DNA of 64,000 nt from Dactylosporangium sp. AC04546 (GCF_022095675.1 NZ_JAHYSG010000020.1:1-64000), one strand, 5' to 3'. Counted from the stretch's first letter, positions 54,409-64,000 are shown. The notes: generated by a model from the sequence alone, not told the origin. Translations and numbers: made by a program.

Positions 54409-55614
54409 ATGCCGGCGTGCAAGCGGGCCCTCGCGGTCCTGGGAGTGTCACTGCTGATGGGCGCCTTGGCGGCTTGCGGCTCATCGGACGACGACGGCGC
54501 ACCGGGAGCCGACGCCGGTGGCCCATCGACGGCCGCCGACGGTCCCGGTGCCGAGTTCCGGGACCGGAACCTGCTCGTCACGGCCGTCTGCTCGGCCGGC
54601 GCGAACGGTGGCTGGCTGGTGTCGGTGGACGGCTGGGACCCGAAGACCTGGCAGCACGAGTCGAGGGCGGAGTTCCCGGTTCCGGTCAGTGTGCTGGCCA
54701 CCGAGCAGCAGGCCGATGCCAGCCCGAAGGTCCGCTCCGGCCTGGTCGCACTGTGTACGTCCGACCCGCGGGGACCGCTGAGCAGGAGCACCCGGGACGG
54801 CGAGGGCGATGCGGCCTCCGTGCGGCTGGCCCGGTCGCTGTTCGACCGGAACTTCACCAAGATGGCTGTGGTCATCCGGGACGGCAGTGGCGCCAGCCAC
54901 GTCGGCTATGTCGACCGGAGCGGTACGCTCGCCGACCTCACCGCGACCGACACCGGCTTCGGTTCCACGCCCAGGGAGCAGCGCGCGGTCCTCAGCCCGG
55001 ACGGGGCGGACGTCTGGTTCAGCTACCGCGCCGGCGGCGCGTGGAAGGTCGGCAGCCGATCGACGGGCGGAGGAGACCACAGTCTGACGCAACGCAGCAC
55101 CGGCGACGTGCCCGACCTTCCGTTGTTCCTGGTCGGCGACCCGGTCCACGCCCTGATCGCGTACAACGTCGTGGTCTCACCCGACGGGAAGCGCTACAGC
55201 GGCTGGGCGCCCGCGGACAACAACCAGGACGACGTCTTCGCGGTGCCGGCCGGCACCGCGGCGCTCACGGACGCCACGCCGAAGGTCGCGGACAACGGCT
55301 GTGCGGGGGCCGTGGGCTGGCTCGACGACAGCACCCTGCTGTGCCCGGTCAGCCTCGACGAGAATCTGGCGGCGGTCGCCGTCGACGGCCCGCAGCGCAA
55401 CGAGCAGCAACCCATCCTCCCCGACACCAACCGGAGCAACATCGGCATGGTGATCTCCCCGGACGGCGCGCAGGTCGTGTTCCTGAGCGCGGCCGGGACC
55501 GAACGCGAATACTGGATCGCCGCGACCAGGCCGGGCGCCACGCCGAGGAAGGTGGAACGGACCGGCGCGCTCTCCGCCCTGAGCGACACCGCGGTCTTTG
55601 TCGAATGGTGCTGA
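54409..55614 (+). CDS. Lipoprotein with WD40/TolB-like beta-propeller character
   Basis: A 401-residue exported lipoprotein. The signal ends LAAC with the lipidated Cys23, followed by an Asp/Gly/Ala linker. The body contains repeated 'SPDG' strands (VLSPDGADVWFSYRAGGAWKV, VVSPDGKRYSGWAPAD, VISPDGAQVVFLSAAG), as in TolB/PD40 propellers. Three Cys in the mature part (VTAVCSAG, VALCTSD, DNGCAGA and LLCPVS) could form disulfides. It is alone between the ArsR pair and the convergent oxoprolinase gene. No specific function can be assigned. Confidence 0.75.
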   Translation: MPACKRALAVLGVSLLMGALAACGSSDDDGAPGADAGGPSTAADGPGAEFRDRNLLVTAVCSAGANGGWLVSVDGWDPKTWQHESRAEFPVPVSVLATEQQADASPKVRSGLVALCTSDPRGPLSRSTRDGEGDAASVRLARSLFDRNFTKMAVVIRDGSGASHVGYVDRSGTLADLTATDTGFGSTPREQRAVLSPDGADVWFSYRAGGAWKVGSRSTGGGDHSLTQRSTGDVPDLPLFLVGDPVHALIAYNVVVSPDGKRYSGWAPADNNQDDVFAVPAGTAALTDATPKVADNGCAGAVGWLDDSTLLCPVSLDENLAAVAVDGPQRNEQQPILPDTNRSNIGMVISPDGAQVVFLSAAGTEREYWIAATRPGATPRKVERTGALSALSDTAVFVEWC

Positions 55615-55623
55615 CCGGCGCAC

Positions 55624-58600
55624 TCACGAGTTGCCGTAGCCGCCGCCGCCCGGCGTCTCGATGACCAGGGCGTCGCCCGGCTGGACGTCGAACGAGCCGC
55701 AGCCGGCGAGGCGGACGACGCTGCCGTCGGCGCGTTCCACCCGGTTGGCGCCCAGTGCGCCGGGCGCGCCGCCGGCCAGGCCGTACGGCGGCACGCGCCG
55801 GTGGCCCGACAGGGTGCTGACGGTCATCGGCTCGCGGAACCGGATGCGGCGCACCGCACCGTCGCCGCCCCGCCAGCGGCCGGCGCCGCCGCTGCCGCGC
55901 CGGACGGCGAACTCCTCCAGGAGTACCGGGAAGCGCCATTCGAGGACCTCGGGGTCGGTCAGCCGGGAGTTGGTCATGTGTGTCTGCACCACCGAGGCCC
56001 CGTCGAACCCGTCGCCGGCGCCGGAGCCCGAGGCGACGGTCTCGTAGTACTGGTGCCGCTCGTTGCCGAAGCTGACGTTGTTCATCGTCCCGGACCCTTC
56101 GGCCTGGACCTGCAGCGCGGCGTAGAGCGCGCCGACGATCGCCTGCGACGTCTCGACGTTGCCGGCGACCACGGCCGCGGGGGAGACGGGCGCGAGCATC
56201 GAGCCGGCCGGCACGACGATGCGCAGCGGGCGCAGACAGCCGTCGTTGAGCGGGATCTCGTCGGTGACCAGCGTCCGGAAGACGTACAGCACCGCCGCGG
56301 TGACGACCGACGAGGGTGCGTTGAAGTTCGTCGCCAGCTGCGCCGACGTACCGCTGAAGTCGATCGTCGCGCCGCGGCCGGCGTGGTCCACGGTGATCCG
56401 CACCGCGATCGTCGCCCCCGAGTCCATCTCGTAGCGGTACTCGCCGTCGCCGAGAGCGTCGATGACGCGCCGTACCGCCTCCTCGGCGTTGTCCTGGACG
56501 TGCCGCATGTACGCCTGCACCACGTCGAGGCCGAAGTGGTCGATCATCCGGCCCACCTCTTCGATGCCCCTGGCGTTCGCGGCGATCTGGGCGCGCAGGT
56601 CGGCCAGGTTGGTCGCCGGGTTCCGGGACGGGTACGGCGCCTCCGTGAGCAGCCGGAGCGTCTCCGCCTCGCGGAACCGCCCGTCCTCGACCAGCGGCCA
56701 GGTGTCGAACAGCACGCCCTCCTCATGGACGTCGCGGCTGGTCGCGGGCATGGAACCGGGCGTGAGCCCGCCGATCTCCGCGTGGTGGCCCCGGGAGGCC
56801 ACGTAGAACAGCACCTCGGGCCGGTCGGCGCCGAAGACGGGGGAGACCACGGTGATGTCGGGCAGGTGGGTCCCGCCGTGGTACGGGTCGTTGATGGCGT
56901 ACACGTCGCCGGGCCGCATCGCGTCGCCGCGGCGGCGGATGACCTCCTTGACGCTGACGCTCATCGATCCGAGGTGGACGGGGATGTGCGGCGCGTTGGC
57001 GACGAGGTTGCCGTCCGGGTCGAACAGCGCGCACGAGAAGTCCAGCCGCTCCCGGATGTTCACCGACTGCGCGGTCGACTCCAGCCGGGCGCCCATCTGC
57101 TCGGCGATCGACATGAAGAGGCTGTTGAAGATCTCCAGCAGTACCGGATCGACCCGGGCGGTCGCGTCGGACGCCTGCGCACCCGGCCGTACCCGTTCCA
57201 GCAGCAGGTGGCCGAACCTCGTCACCGCGGCCCGCCAGCCGTCGTCGACCACCGTGGTCGCGTCCGCCTCGGCCACGATGGCCGGCCCGCCGACGGTGTC
57301 GCCGGGGCGCAGGCGTTCCCGCTCGTGCAGCGGCACCTCGCGCCAGGCTCCGCCGGTGTACAGGCGGGCGGTGGTGACCGGCCGGGCGGCGGCGCCGGCT
57401 CGCCTCGACGTGCCGGTGGGTTCCCCCAGCCGGGAGAGGTCCGGTGGCTCGGTCAGCCCGACGGCCTCGACCGACACCGCCTCGACGATCAGCGGCCGGT
57501 CCATGAGGAACGCGTACATGCGCCGGTACGCCGCCCGGAACGACGCCACCATCGCGTCCGGTCCGCCGAGCTCGACCGGCAGTGCGGTGTCGGTGCCGTC
57601 GAAGCGCAGGTGCACGCGTCGGTACACCCGGACGCGGCTGGCCGGCACGTCCTCGTCGAGCAGCTCCGAGCGTGCCGCCGCCTCCAGAGCGTCCGCGACG
57701 TCGGTCAGCCGTCGCATCGCCGCGGGCTCCAGGCGGCACTCGACCGACTGTTCGCGCATCGCGGTGGTGTCGGCGAGGCCGATGCCGAGGGCGGACAGCA
57801 CGCCGGCCATCGGCGGCACGAGCACGGTGCGGATGCCCAGCGAGTCGGCCACCGCGCACGCGTGTTGCCCGCCGGCGCCGCCGAACGTCGTGAGCACGTA
57901 TCCGGTGACGTCGCGGCCCTGCTGGACCGAGATCCGCTTCACCGCGTTGGCCATGTTCGCGACCGCGACCTGCCGGTAGCCCTCCGCGACCTGCTCCGGT
58001 GTGCGCTCGTCGCCGGTCTGCGCGGCGATGGCCGCGGTCAGGTCGGCGAAGCGGCGTCGCACCACGCCGGCGTCCAGCGGCTGGTCGCCGTCCGGACCGA
58101 AGACGCGGGGAAACGTCGCCGGCTGGATCCGGCCGAGCATCACGTTGGCGTCGGTGACGGTGAGCGGGCCGCCGTTGCGGTAACAGGCCGGCCCCGGGTC
58201 GGCGCCCGCGGAGTCCGGCCCGACGCGGTAGCGGGCGCCGTCGAAGTACAGGACCGACCCGCCGCCCGCCGCGACGGTGTGAATGTCGATCATGGGGGAG
58301 CGCAGCCGTACACCCGCGATCTGCGTGTCGAAGACCCGCTCGTACTCGCCGGCGTAGTGCGACACGTCCGTGGAGGTGCCGCCCATGTCGAAGCCGATGA
58401 CCTTGTCGAACCCGGCCAGCTGCGACATGCGGACCATCCCGACGATGCCGCCGGCCGGACCGGACAGGATCGCGTCCTTGCCGCGGAAGTGCCCGGCCTC
58501 GGCCAGGCCCCCGTTGGACTGCATGAACATCAGCCGTACCCCGTGCAGCTGCTCCGCCACCGCCGCGACGTAGCGGCGCAGCACCGGCGACAGGTACGCG

Positions 58601-59241
58601 TCGACGACGGTGGTGTCGCCACGCGGTACCAGCTTCATCAACGGGCTCACCTCGCTGGAGCACGAGACCTGCCCGAAGCCGATGCGCTCCGCCAGCATCC
58701 CGATCTCCCGTTCGTGCGCCGGGTACAGGTGGCTGTGCAGGCAGACCACCGCCACCGCGCGGATCCCGCTGTCGTGCGCCCGCCGCAGGTCGGCGGCCAG
58801 CCGGTCGACATCCGGCGGGCGCAGCACCGTGCCGTCGGCCGACATCCGTTCGTCCACCTCGATCGCGCGTTCGTAGAGCACGTCCGGTGGCACGATGTGC
58901 CGGTCGAAGATGCGTGGGCGGTTCTGGTAGCCGATGCGCAGCGCGTCGCCGAAGCCTTCGGTGATGACCAGCACGGTACGTTCACCCCTGCGCTCCAGCA
59001 GCGCGTTCGTGGCGACGGTGGTCCCCATCCGCACGGCCTCGATCCGCTCGACCGGGATCGGCGCCGCATCGGCGACACCGAGCAGCGCCCGGATCCCGGC
59101 GACCGCCGCGTCCGCGTAGCGTGCCGGGTTGTCCGACAGCAGCTTGCGTGTCACCAGCCGGCCGTCGTCCGGCGTCCTGGCGACGATGTCGGTGAACGTG
59201 CCACCACGGTCGACCCAGAACTGCCACCGCCCACCTACCAC
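55624..59241 (-). CDS. Full-length oxoprolinase / hydantoinase HyuA-HyuB fusion
   Basis: A 1205-residue ATP-dependent amidohydrolase of the 5-oxoprolinase type. The HyuA half (about 1-690) has the N-terminal [57 protein letters not shown] and [17 protein letters not shown]. The HyuB half (about 700-1205) has [70 protein letters not shown] and GGGGYGN at the end. I start it at GTG 59241, which has AAGGAGG 9 bases upstream. It could open 5-oxoproline, hydantoins or related lactams. Bacterial versions are often two genes; here they are one. Confidence 0.92.
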   Translation of the reverse strand: MVGGRWQFWVDRGGTFTDIVARTPDDGRLVTRKLLSDNPARYADAAVAGIRALLGVADAAPIPVERIEAVRMGTTVATNALLERRGERTVLVITEGFGDALRIGYQNRPRIFDRHIVPPDVLYERAIEVDERMSADGTVLRPPDVDRLAADLRRAHDSGIRAVAVVCLHSHLYPAHEREIGMLAERIGFGQVSCSSEVSPLMKLVPRGDTTVVDAYLSPVLRRYVAAVAEQLHGVRLMFMQSNGGLAEAGHFRGKDAILSGPAGGIVGMVRMSQLAGFDKVIGFDMGGTSTDVSHYAGEYERVFDTQIAGVRLRSPMIDIHTVAAGGGSVLYFDGARYRVGPDSAGADPGPACYRNGGPLTVTDANVMLGRIQPATFPRVFGPDGDQPLDAGVVRRRFADLTAAIAAQTGDERTPEQVAEGYRQVAVANMANAVKRISVQQGRDVTGYVLTTFGGAGGQHACAVADSLGIRTVLVPPMAGVLSALGIGLADTTAMREQSVECRLEPAAMRRLTDVADALEAAARSELLDEDVPASRVRVYRRVHLRFDGTDTALPVELGGPDAMVASFRAAYRRMYAFLMDRPLIVEAVSVEAVGLTEPPDLSRLGEPTGTSRRAGAAARPVTTARLYTGGAWREVPLHERERLRPGDTVGGPAIVAEADATTVVDDGWRAAVTRFGHLLLERVRPGAQASDATARVDPVLLEIFNSLFMSIAEQMGARLESTAQSVNIRERLDFSCALFDPDGNLVANAPHIPVHLGSMSVSVKEVIRRRGDAMRPGDVYAINDPYHGGTHLPDITVVSPVFGADRPEVLFYVASRGHHAEIGGLTPGSMPATSRDVHEEGVLFDTWPLVEDGRFREAETLRLLTEAPYPSRNPATNLADLRAQIAANARGIEEVGRMIDHFGLDVVQAYMRHVQDNAEEAVRRVIDALGDGEYRYEMDSGATIAVRITVDHAGRGATIDFSGTSAQLATNFNAPSSVVTAAVLYVFRTLVTDEIPLNDGCLRPLRIVVPAGSMLAPVSPAAVVAGNVETSQAIVGALYAALQVQAEGSGTMNNVSFGNERHQYYETVASGSGAGDGFDGASVVQTHMTNSRLTDPEVLEWRFPVLLEEFAVRRGSGGAGRWRGGDGAVRRIRFREPMTVSTLSGHRRVPPYGLAGGAPGALGANRVERADGSVVRLAGCGSFDVQPGDALVIETPGGGGYGNS

Positions 59242-59299
59242 CGCGGATCCCCTCCTTCGGGAGTACCGTGCCCCGTAGCAGCGGTGAGGCGACATCCCG

Positions 59300-60364
59300 A
59301 TGGCACATCAGACAGTCGGCGTCTACAGCGAGACCGCGCCCGGCGAACGGCGTGTGGCGCTCGTGCCCGCGGCCGTCGGCTCCGTCCTCGACCTCGGGCT
59401 CGCGGTCGTCGTCGAAACCGGGGCCGGGCGCGGGGCCTGGTTCCCCGACTCCGCCTACACCCGCGCCGGGGCCAGGACGGTGCCGCGTGCCGAGCTGTTC
59501 GACGCCGCCGACATCCTCATCGGTGTGCGGCCACCGAACGTCGCCGCAACCCACCGCTTCCGCGCCGGGCAGGCGCTCGTCTGCCTCCTCCAACCGTTGC
59601 ACGTGCCGGATCTGATCCGCCGCTGGGCCGGGCAGGGCCTCACCACGATCGCCGCCGACCTGATGCCGCCCACCCCTGGCCGGGCCGGGCCGATGGACCT
59701 TTTCGCCGCACAGGAGCGGATCGCCGGCTACCAGGCAACGCTGAGCGCCGCCGGCCTCTTCGGCCGCTGCCTGGCCGAACCCGGTCCCGGTCCGCCCGCC
59801 CGGGTCCTCGTCGTCGGCCGTGGACCGGCGGGCCTCCAGGCCGCCGCCACCGCGCGCCGGTTGGGTGCGGTCGTCCACGTCCGCGCCGCCCGTCCCGGCT
59901 CCGGTGCGGCCCGTCCCGGCTTCGGCGCGGACCTCGCGGCCAGCGTTCGCGGCAGCGACATCGTCATCGTCACCGCCGAGACTCCAGGCGGGCAGCCGCC
60001 CGAGCTGGTGTCCGCGCGAAGCATCCGGAGCATGCGCCCCGGGTCCGTCGTCCTCGACACCACGGCCGGCGCCCTCGGTCGCGCCGTCGAGCTCGCGCAG
60101 CCCGGCGGCACACGGGTGGTGGAGCCCGGCGTCACGGTCGTCGGTGACGACAACCTGGCCTCCAGGACACCCACCGGCGCGTCGACGGCCTACGCGACGA
60201 GCGTCGCGGCCCTGCTCACGCATCTCGTCCGCGACGGTGCGCTGTCGATCGACCGCACCGATCCCGCCCAGGCCGCGGTGGTGGTGACCCATCACCGGGA
60301 CGTGCTCAACGACGCGGTCTGGCAGCGGATCCTCGACCAGATCTCACTGGCGGGCCTGCCCTGA
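59300..60364 (+). CDS. Transhydrogenase alpha-subunit-like / alanine-dehydrogenase-fold protein
   Basis: A 354-residue two-domain NAD(H)-binding protein of the PntA-alanine-dehydrogenase family ([20 protein letters not shown], then [47 protein letters not shown]). The hydride-transfer loop usually reads P-R-x-x-R-A-Q-x-M-D-x-L-S-S-Q. Here residues 124-138 read [15 protein letters not shown], so the Arg, Gln and Ser are lost and the Asp kept. No PntB gene is near. It is divergent from the oxoprolinase gene with a 58-base gap. A proton-pumping role is unlikely. Confidence 0.78.
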   Translation: MAHQTVGVYSETAPGERRVALVPAAVGSVLDLGLAVVVETGAGRGAWFPDSAYTRAGARTVPRAELFDAADILIGVRPPNVAATHRFRAGQALVCLLQPLHVPDLIRRWAGQGLTTIAADLMPPTPGRAGPMDLFAAQERIAGYQATLSAAGLFGRCLAEPGPGPPARVLVVGRGPAGLQAAATARRLGAVVHVRAARPGSGAARPGFGADLAASVRGSDIVIVTAETPGGQPPELVSARSIRSMRPGSVVLDTTAGALGRAVELAQPGGTRVVEPGVTVVGDDNLASRTPTGASTAYATSVAALLTHLVRDGALSIDRTDPAQAAVVVTHHRDVLNDAVWQRILDQISLAGLP

Positions 60365-60402
60365 GCGCGCGCCCACGCGCACGGTTGTCGTAGGCTGACC
60401 TT

Positions 60403-60627
60403 ATGGCGCAGATTGTCCTGCGTGTACGGCTGGTCAGCGGTGACCATCTGGACGTGACGTACGAGGACGCCGGCACCTCCGATGTCGACAACGTGGCCGA
60501 GCACGCGATCGCCGCCCTCGCCGACGACTCCGGCATGATCCGCACCCGCCACGGCGACCGGATGATCGTTCTGTACGGTCGCGGCGTGGCGGCCCTCGAG
60601 ATGGCACCTCGCGGCGCGGTCCTGTAG
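60403..60627 (+). CDS. Small conserved-looking protein, function unknown
   Basis: A 74-residue protein with a plausible alternating-strand start (AQIVLRVRLVSGDHLDVTYED), a short helix (VAEHAIAALADDSG) and two more strands (MIRTRHGDRMIVLYGRGVAALEM). No ribosome site precedes ATG 60403, but TAGGCT at 60391-60396 lies 6 bases upstream, so a leaderless mRNA is likely. I know no family. Confidence 0.65.
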   Translation: MAQIVLRVRLVSGDHLDVTYEDAGTSDVDNVAEHAIAALADDSGMIRTRHGDRMIVLYGRGVAALEMAPRGAVL

Positions 60628-60664
60628 CCGCATCGGCCCGGAGCGGGGTCCGGGTGACGCTGAT

Positions 60665-60687
60665 GCCCGGCCCCGTCACGGCCGGGC
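60665..60687. terminator. Hairpin at the convergent gene ends
   Basis: GCCCGGCC (60665-60672) pairs perfectly with GGCCGGGC (60680-60687) around a 7-base loop that contains the stop codon of the minus-strand KdpD-like gene. It may end transcription from both directions. Confidence 0.6.
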
Positions 60688-63165
60688 GGTCCTGGGCAGC
60701 GTCGCGGTGACGGTGAGCCCGCCACCGGGAGTGGCGTGGCACTGCGCCGCCCCGCCGATGGCCTCGATGAGCGCCCGGGCCGTGCTGACGGGAAGGCTGC
60801 GGGCCGGGTCCAGGTCGATCGGCTCGCCCGCCGCGGCGGTGGCAGGTCGTCCGGGCTCGGCTGGCGGCTGCTGCCCGCCGTGATCGACGATGGTGATGGT
60901 GAGGTGCTCGGGCTGCGCGGTCACGGTCATGGTGGCCGGTGTGTGGTCGGGGCTGCGCTCGAGGGCGTTGGCGGCCAGGGTGGTGACCGCCCGGGTGAGC
61001 AGGTTGGCGTCCGTGATGACGTCCGGCAGGTCTTCGGGGGCGTCCACCACGATGTCGTGCCCGCCGGGGCCGAGGTCGTCGAGCACGGCCGGCAGGATCG
61101 CGTCGAGTTCGACCGGGCGCAGGTGGATGTCCAGCGCGCCGGCCCGCGCCTGGCCCAGGTGGTGCAGGTCGGTGATGACCGCGTCGAGGCGGGCGAGACT
61201 GGCCTGGCCGACCGCGGCCAGTTCGCGCCGCTGGCCGGCATCGGACGACTCCGGGGTCGCGAGCCGGCCCAGGGTCTCCTGCAGGTGCTGCAGCGGCGCC
61301 TGCAGCTCCCGCTGGGCCGCCAGCAGCGCGACGGTCTGCGCGCGGTCGGTGACGATCCGCTGGTCGGCGTCGGCGGCGTGAGCGGCGAGCTCCTGGCGTT
61401 CCTGGCCGATGGCGATCTGCGCGGCGCACGCCACCAGCACGCGTTGATCGCTGTCGCTGAGCGCGCGGCCCCGCCCGGCCAGCGTGAGTGCCGGTCCAGC
61501 CGGGACGCTGGTGTCGGCCTCGCCGGGCTGCTCCGGTGGCCGCTCGCCGGCTGAGGCCATGACCTGCCAGCGCTGTGCGGTGCCGCCCGCCGGTTGGCGG
61601 TAGAGGAGGCTGACGGCCCGCAGACCGAACAGCTGCCGGATCTGCTCCAGCTGGGCCGCCAGGTCGGGCCGGCCCCACGCGGCGCCCGCGAGGGCGCTCA
61701 GCGCGCTCGCCTCGGCCGACGCCCGCGCGGCGCGGCGGGCGTGCCGGCCGGTCCTGTCGATCGCCCAGCTGACCAGGGTCGCGACGGCGACGAACGCGGC
61801 CATCGCCACCAGGTCGCCGGCACCCGTGACGGCTGCGTACAGGTACCCGGCGCACAGCGCCCCGGCCAGCGCGGTGGCCATCGCCAGCGAGAACCCCGCG
61901 ACCGCCGCGACCGCCACCACGGCCGGCAGGTAGCACAGCAGGACGCTCGGCAGCGTGTACCGTCCCTGCAGCCCGGTCGCGGTGAGCCCGGCCAGCGCCA
62001 GGACCGCCAGGGCGGCGCCGGCCAGGTGCCGCCGGAGGCTGGCCCGGCCGCCGGCGCGCGGCAGCCGCAGCTTGGGTGGGCCGGCCGCGTGCTCGTGCGT
62101 GACGATGTGGACGTCGATCGGCCCCGACAGCCGGGTGACCCGTGCGCCGACGCCCTCTCCGGTCAGCGCCGACATCGGCCAGGCCCGGCGGCTGCTGCCC
62201 AGCACGATCTGGGTGGTGTTCTCGGCCCGGGCGAACTCGATGACGGCCTCGGCCACGTCGCTGCCGACGACCTGGCAGTAGCGGCCGCCCAGCGACTCCA
62301 CGAGCGCCCGCTGCCCGGCCAGCGCCAGGTCGTTGCGCTCGGCCAGCCCGTCGCACGGCAGCACGTGGACGGCGAGCAGGTGGGCGCCCCGGGTGCGCTC
62401 AGCGATGCGGGCCGCTCGCCGCACGAGCGTCTCACCCTCCGGGCCGCCGCTCAGCGCCACCAGGATGCGCTCGCGGGTCTCCCAGCCGGTGCCGATGCCG
62501 TGCTCGGCCCGGTACCGCTGCAGCCCCTCCTCGACCCGGTCGGCCAGCCACAGCAGCGCCAGCTCCCGCAGCGCGGTCAGGTTTCCGGGCCGGAAGTAGT
62601 GGGTGAGGGCCGCCTCGATCCGGTCCGGCGGATAGACGTTGCCGTGCACCATGCGCCGCCGCAGCGCCTCGGGGGTCATGTCGACCAGCTCGACCTGCTC
62701 CGCCGCCCGGGCCACCGAGTCCGGCAGCGTCTCGTGCTGCGTGACCCCGGTGATCTGCCGCACCACGTCGTTGAGCGACTCCAGGTGCTGGATGTTGAGG
62801 GTCGTGACCACGTCGATGCCGGCGTCGAGCAGCTCCTCGACGTCCTGCCAGCGCTTGGCGTTGCGGCAGCCCGGCACGTTCGTGTGTGCCAGCTCGTCGA
62901 CGAGGGCCACCTGCGGGTTGCGGGCCAGGACCGCGTCCAGGTCCATCTCGGTGAACCGGGTCTGCCGGTAGTCGCACGTCCGCCGGGGCACCTCCTCGAG
63001 CGCCTCGGCCATCGCCGCGGTGAGCCTGCGGCCGTGCGGCTCCACGACCCCGATCACCACATCGGTGCCCCGGGACCTGCGGCGCTGCCCCTCGGCCAGC
63101 ATCGAGTAGGTCTTGCCCACCCCGGGCGCCGCACCCAGGTAGATCCGTAACCGGCCGCGTGCCAT
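60676..63165 (-). CDS. KdpD-like sensor protein lacking the phospho-acceptor histidine
   Basis: An 829-residue protein with the full KdpD layout: the KdpD sensor domain with Walker-A GAAPGVGKT (11-19) and Walker-B VALVDELAHTN (87-97), a universal-stress domain (about 233-355), four DUF4118 membrane helices (about 380-470), a GAF-like region, and a histidine-kinase-like end. The H-box SHDLRTPL is replaced by QRELQAPL (618-625), so Arg619 stands where His should be. The ATPase domain keeps the N-box Asn733, has a changed G1 (DHGGQ, 761-765) and lacks a recognisable G2. It is probably a pseudokinase. GGGAG precedes ATG 63165. No kdpFABC or kdpE is in the window. Confidence 0.88.
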   Translation of the reverse strand: MARGRLRIYLGAAPGVGKTYSMLAEGQRRRSRGTDVVIGVVEPHGRRLTAAMAEALEEVPRRTCDYRQTRFTEMDLDAVLARNPQVALVDELAHTNVPGCRNAKRWQDVEELLDAGIDVVTTLNIQHLESLNDVVRQITGVTQHETLPDSVARAAEQVELVDMTPEALRRRMVHGNVYPPDRIEAALTHYFRPGNLTALRELALLWLADRVEEGLQRYRAEHGIGTGWETRERILVALSGGPEGETLVRRAARIAERTRGAHLLAVHVLPCDGLAERNDLALAGQRALVESLGGRYCQVVGSDVAEAVIEFARAENTTQIVLGSSRRAWPMSALTGEGVGARVTRLSGPIDVHIVTHEHAAGPPKLRLPRAGGRASLRRHLAGAALAVLALAGLTATGLQGRYTLPSVLLCYLPAVVAVAAVAGFSLAMATALAGALCAGYLYAAVTGAGDLVAMAAFVAVATLVSWAIDRTGRHARRAARASAEASALSALAGAAWGRPDLAAQLEQIRQLFGLRAVSLLYRQPAGGTAQRWQVMASAGERPPEQPGEADTSVPAGPALTLAGRGRALSDSDQRVLVACAAQIAIGQERQELAAHAADADQRIVTDRAQTVALLAAQRELQAPLQHLQETLGRLATPESSDAGQRRELAAVGQASLARLDAVITDLHHLGQARAGALDIHLRPVELDAILPAVLDDLGPGGHDIVVDAPEDLPDVITDANLLTRAVTTLAANALERSPDHTPATMTVTAQPEHLTITIVDHGGQQPPAEPGRPATAAAGEPIDLDPARSLPVSTARALIEAIGGAAQCHATPGGGLTVTATLPRTARP

Positions 63166-63258
63166 GACCACTCCCCATTCGAGCATCGGCCGCGCGGACC
63201 GTCGCCGTCCACTTGCCCGCTCCGCCGACCGCTCGGCTACCGGCGACGCGGTGCCGGT

Positions 63259-63723
63259 TCAGGAGCCGAAGTGCGCGGCGTCCAGCGCGGCCTGCAGGGA
63301 GCGGCGGTAGCCGTCGCTGGTGACGGTGGCGCCGGACACCGAGTCGATGTCGGCGCTCTGCGCCTGCAGGACCGCATCGTGCAGCAGCGGCACCGCGTAG
63401 TCGTTGATCTCCCGGTCCCGCCGGTTGCCGCTGGGCACCTGCAGCGCGACGACGTCGGTGATCTTTCTGCCGGAGATGGTCACCTGGACCTGGACCGGGC
63501 CCCAGCGGGTCCGCACGACCGTGCCGTTGACCACCGTGGCACCGGACGGGGCCGACGGACCGACCGACGACCCAGCGGCGGGACCGCTGGACACCAGGCC
63601 CGGCGCCGCCCCGACGACGCCGGGGGCGTTCGGTGCCGCCGCGCCCATCGTGCTGGTGCGGTAGCTGAACAGCAGGACCACCACCGCCACCGTGGACACC
63701 AGCCACAGCGTGATCCGCCTCAT
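63259..63723 (-). CDS. FMN-binding domain protein, membrane-anchored
   Basis: A 154-residue exported protein: one N-terminal membrane helix (LWLVSTVAVVVLLFSY), an Ala/Gly/Pro/Ser linker (about 27-65), and an FMN_bind domain with VQVTISGRKITDVVALQVP and the flavinylation motif DSVSGATVTSDGYRRSL, where FMN is attached to Thr or Ser in RnfG/NqrC relatives. GGTGGGAGC precedes ATG 63723. It follows the oxidoreductase gene by 22 bases, so electrons probably pass between them across or at the membrane. Confidence 0.9.
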   Translation of the reverse strand: MRRITLWLVSTVAVVVLLFSYRTSTMGAAAPNAPGVVGAAPGLVSSGPAAGSSVGPSAPSGATVVNGTVVRTRWGPVQVQVTISGRKITDVVALQVPSGNRRDREINDYAVPLLHDAVLQAQSADIDSVSGATVTSDGYRRSLQAALDAAHFGS

Positions 63724-63745
63724 CCGGTTGCTCCCACCAGGTCTC

Positions 63746-64000
63746 CTACCAACTGAATCGCTCGGTGTGCAGGCGTCGCGGCGCTACGCCGGCGCGCAGT
63801 GCCGCAGCCGAGGCGGCGGACATCCAGGTGTCCGGCCCGCAGATGTAGACGTGATGCCGGTGGATGCCGGGCACCCATCGGGCGAGGTGGTCGTCCGGGA
63901 ACCCCGCCGGGACCCAGGAGCCTTCCCGGGCGCGCGGCCCGATCAGGTATCCGACCTGGAGCTGTCCGGTGGCGACCGCCGCGTCCAGCTCTTCGGTGAA
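63746..64000 (-). CDS. Ferredoxin/ferric-reductase-type oxidoreductase, C-terminal part
   Basis: The frame is open to the window edge and stops at TAG (complement of 63746-63748), so only the last 84 residues are seen. They end HVYICGPDTWMSAASAA and HTERFSW, the classic C-terminus of the NAD(P)-binding domain of ferredoxin-reductase-like enzymes, where the Cys-Gly-Pro stretch contacts the nicotinamide. Together with the FMN-binding protein downstream it resembles the actinobacterial 'ferric-reductase-like plus FMN_bind' set. The start and any transmembrane part lie outside the window. Confidence 0.85.
   Translation of the reverse strand, partial: FTEELDAAVATGQLQVGYLIGPRAREGSWVPAGFPDDHLARWVPGIHRHHVYICGPDTWMSAASAAALRAGVAPRRLHTERFSW

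Noticed and set aside
55801..60147. A 1448-codon plus-strand frame opposite the oxoprolinase gene
   Set aside because: Shadow of the HyuA-HyuB fusion. It runs past that gene into another frame of the transhydrogenase-like gene and has no recognisable domain.

Overview
This window looks like chromosomal DNA from a high-GC Gram-positive actinobacterium. Codon third positions are almost all G or C, many starts are GTG, genes often overlap by the four bases GTGA or ATGA, and several promoters sit so close to the start codon that leaderless mRNAs are likely. An F420-type nitroreductase, secreted CBM2 glycosidases and many LacI/TetR/ArsR-type regulators also fit. Gene content would suit Micromonosporaceae (Actinoplanes or Dactylosporangium type), but that is inference. 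I see no tRNA, rRNA, CRISPR array, insertion sequence or phage genes.

Layout. (1) 1-4.3 kb: end of a LacI regulator, a DUF2332 protein, a deazaflavin-dependent oxidoreductase, a small membrane protein and a NarL-type two-component system. (2) 4.4-17.8 kb: a polysaccharide-use locus. Two secreted GH5 mannanase-like enzymes form a plus-strand pair. They converge, at a strong hairpin, on a minus-strand operon encoding a sugar-binding lipoprotein, two permeases, an (alpha/alpha)6 glycosidase and a secreted GH95-like enzyme. That operon is divergent from a LacI regulator, with a perfect operator palindrome between them. (3) 18.5-28.0 kb: an envelope-glycan operon. It holds a GT2-GtrA-exosortase-like fusion protein, a large secreted GSDH/PKD/five-PA14 protein, two membrane glycosyltransferases and a 37-residue membrane peptide. 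(4) 28.2-36.4 kb: mixed small units, namely an MFS pump with TetR, an ECF sigma factor with a membrane partner, a pectate-lyase-like protein that has lost its catalytic core, a LysR/TDT-transporter divergon, and a copper-binding four-helix protein.

(5) 36.4-52.9 kb: a coherent catabolic island in three operons. It encodes a dipeptide-type ABC transporter (ATPases on minus, permeases on plus, binding protein in the third operon), a Lrp/AsnC regulator, a fused E1 2-oxoacid dehydrogenase, two 2-hydroxyacid dehydrogenases, an aldehyde dehydrogenase, a glutaryl-CoA-dehydrogenase-like enzyme, an M19-like peptidase, a tautomerase-like protein, a TPR protein and a Tat-exported hydrolase. Related palindromic sites (CGACGAATTACGTCG and CGACGAAATTCGTCG) lie in front of the first and third operons, with a partial copy before the hydrolase, so one Lrp-type protein may control the whole island. 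(6) 53-64 kb: an ArsR/SRPBCC pair, a lipoprotein, a full-length oxoprolinase/hydantoinase fusion, a lone transhydrogenase alpha-like protein, a KdpD-like protein without its phospho-acceptor histidine, and an FMN-binding protein next to the end of an oxidoreductase.

A recurring theme is loss of key active-site residues in otherwise intact genes (pectate lyase, tautomerase, M19 peptidase, transhydrogenase alpha, KdpD). The two best candidates for something undescribed are the exosortase-like glycosyltransferase operon and the Lrp-controlled peptide/oxo-acid island.
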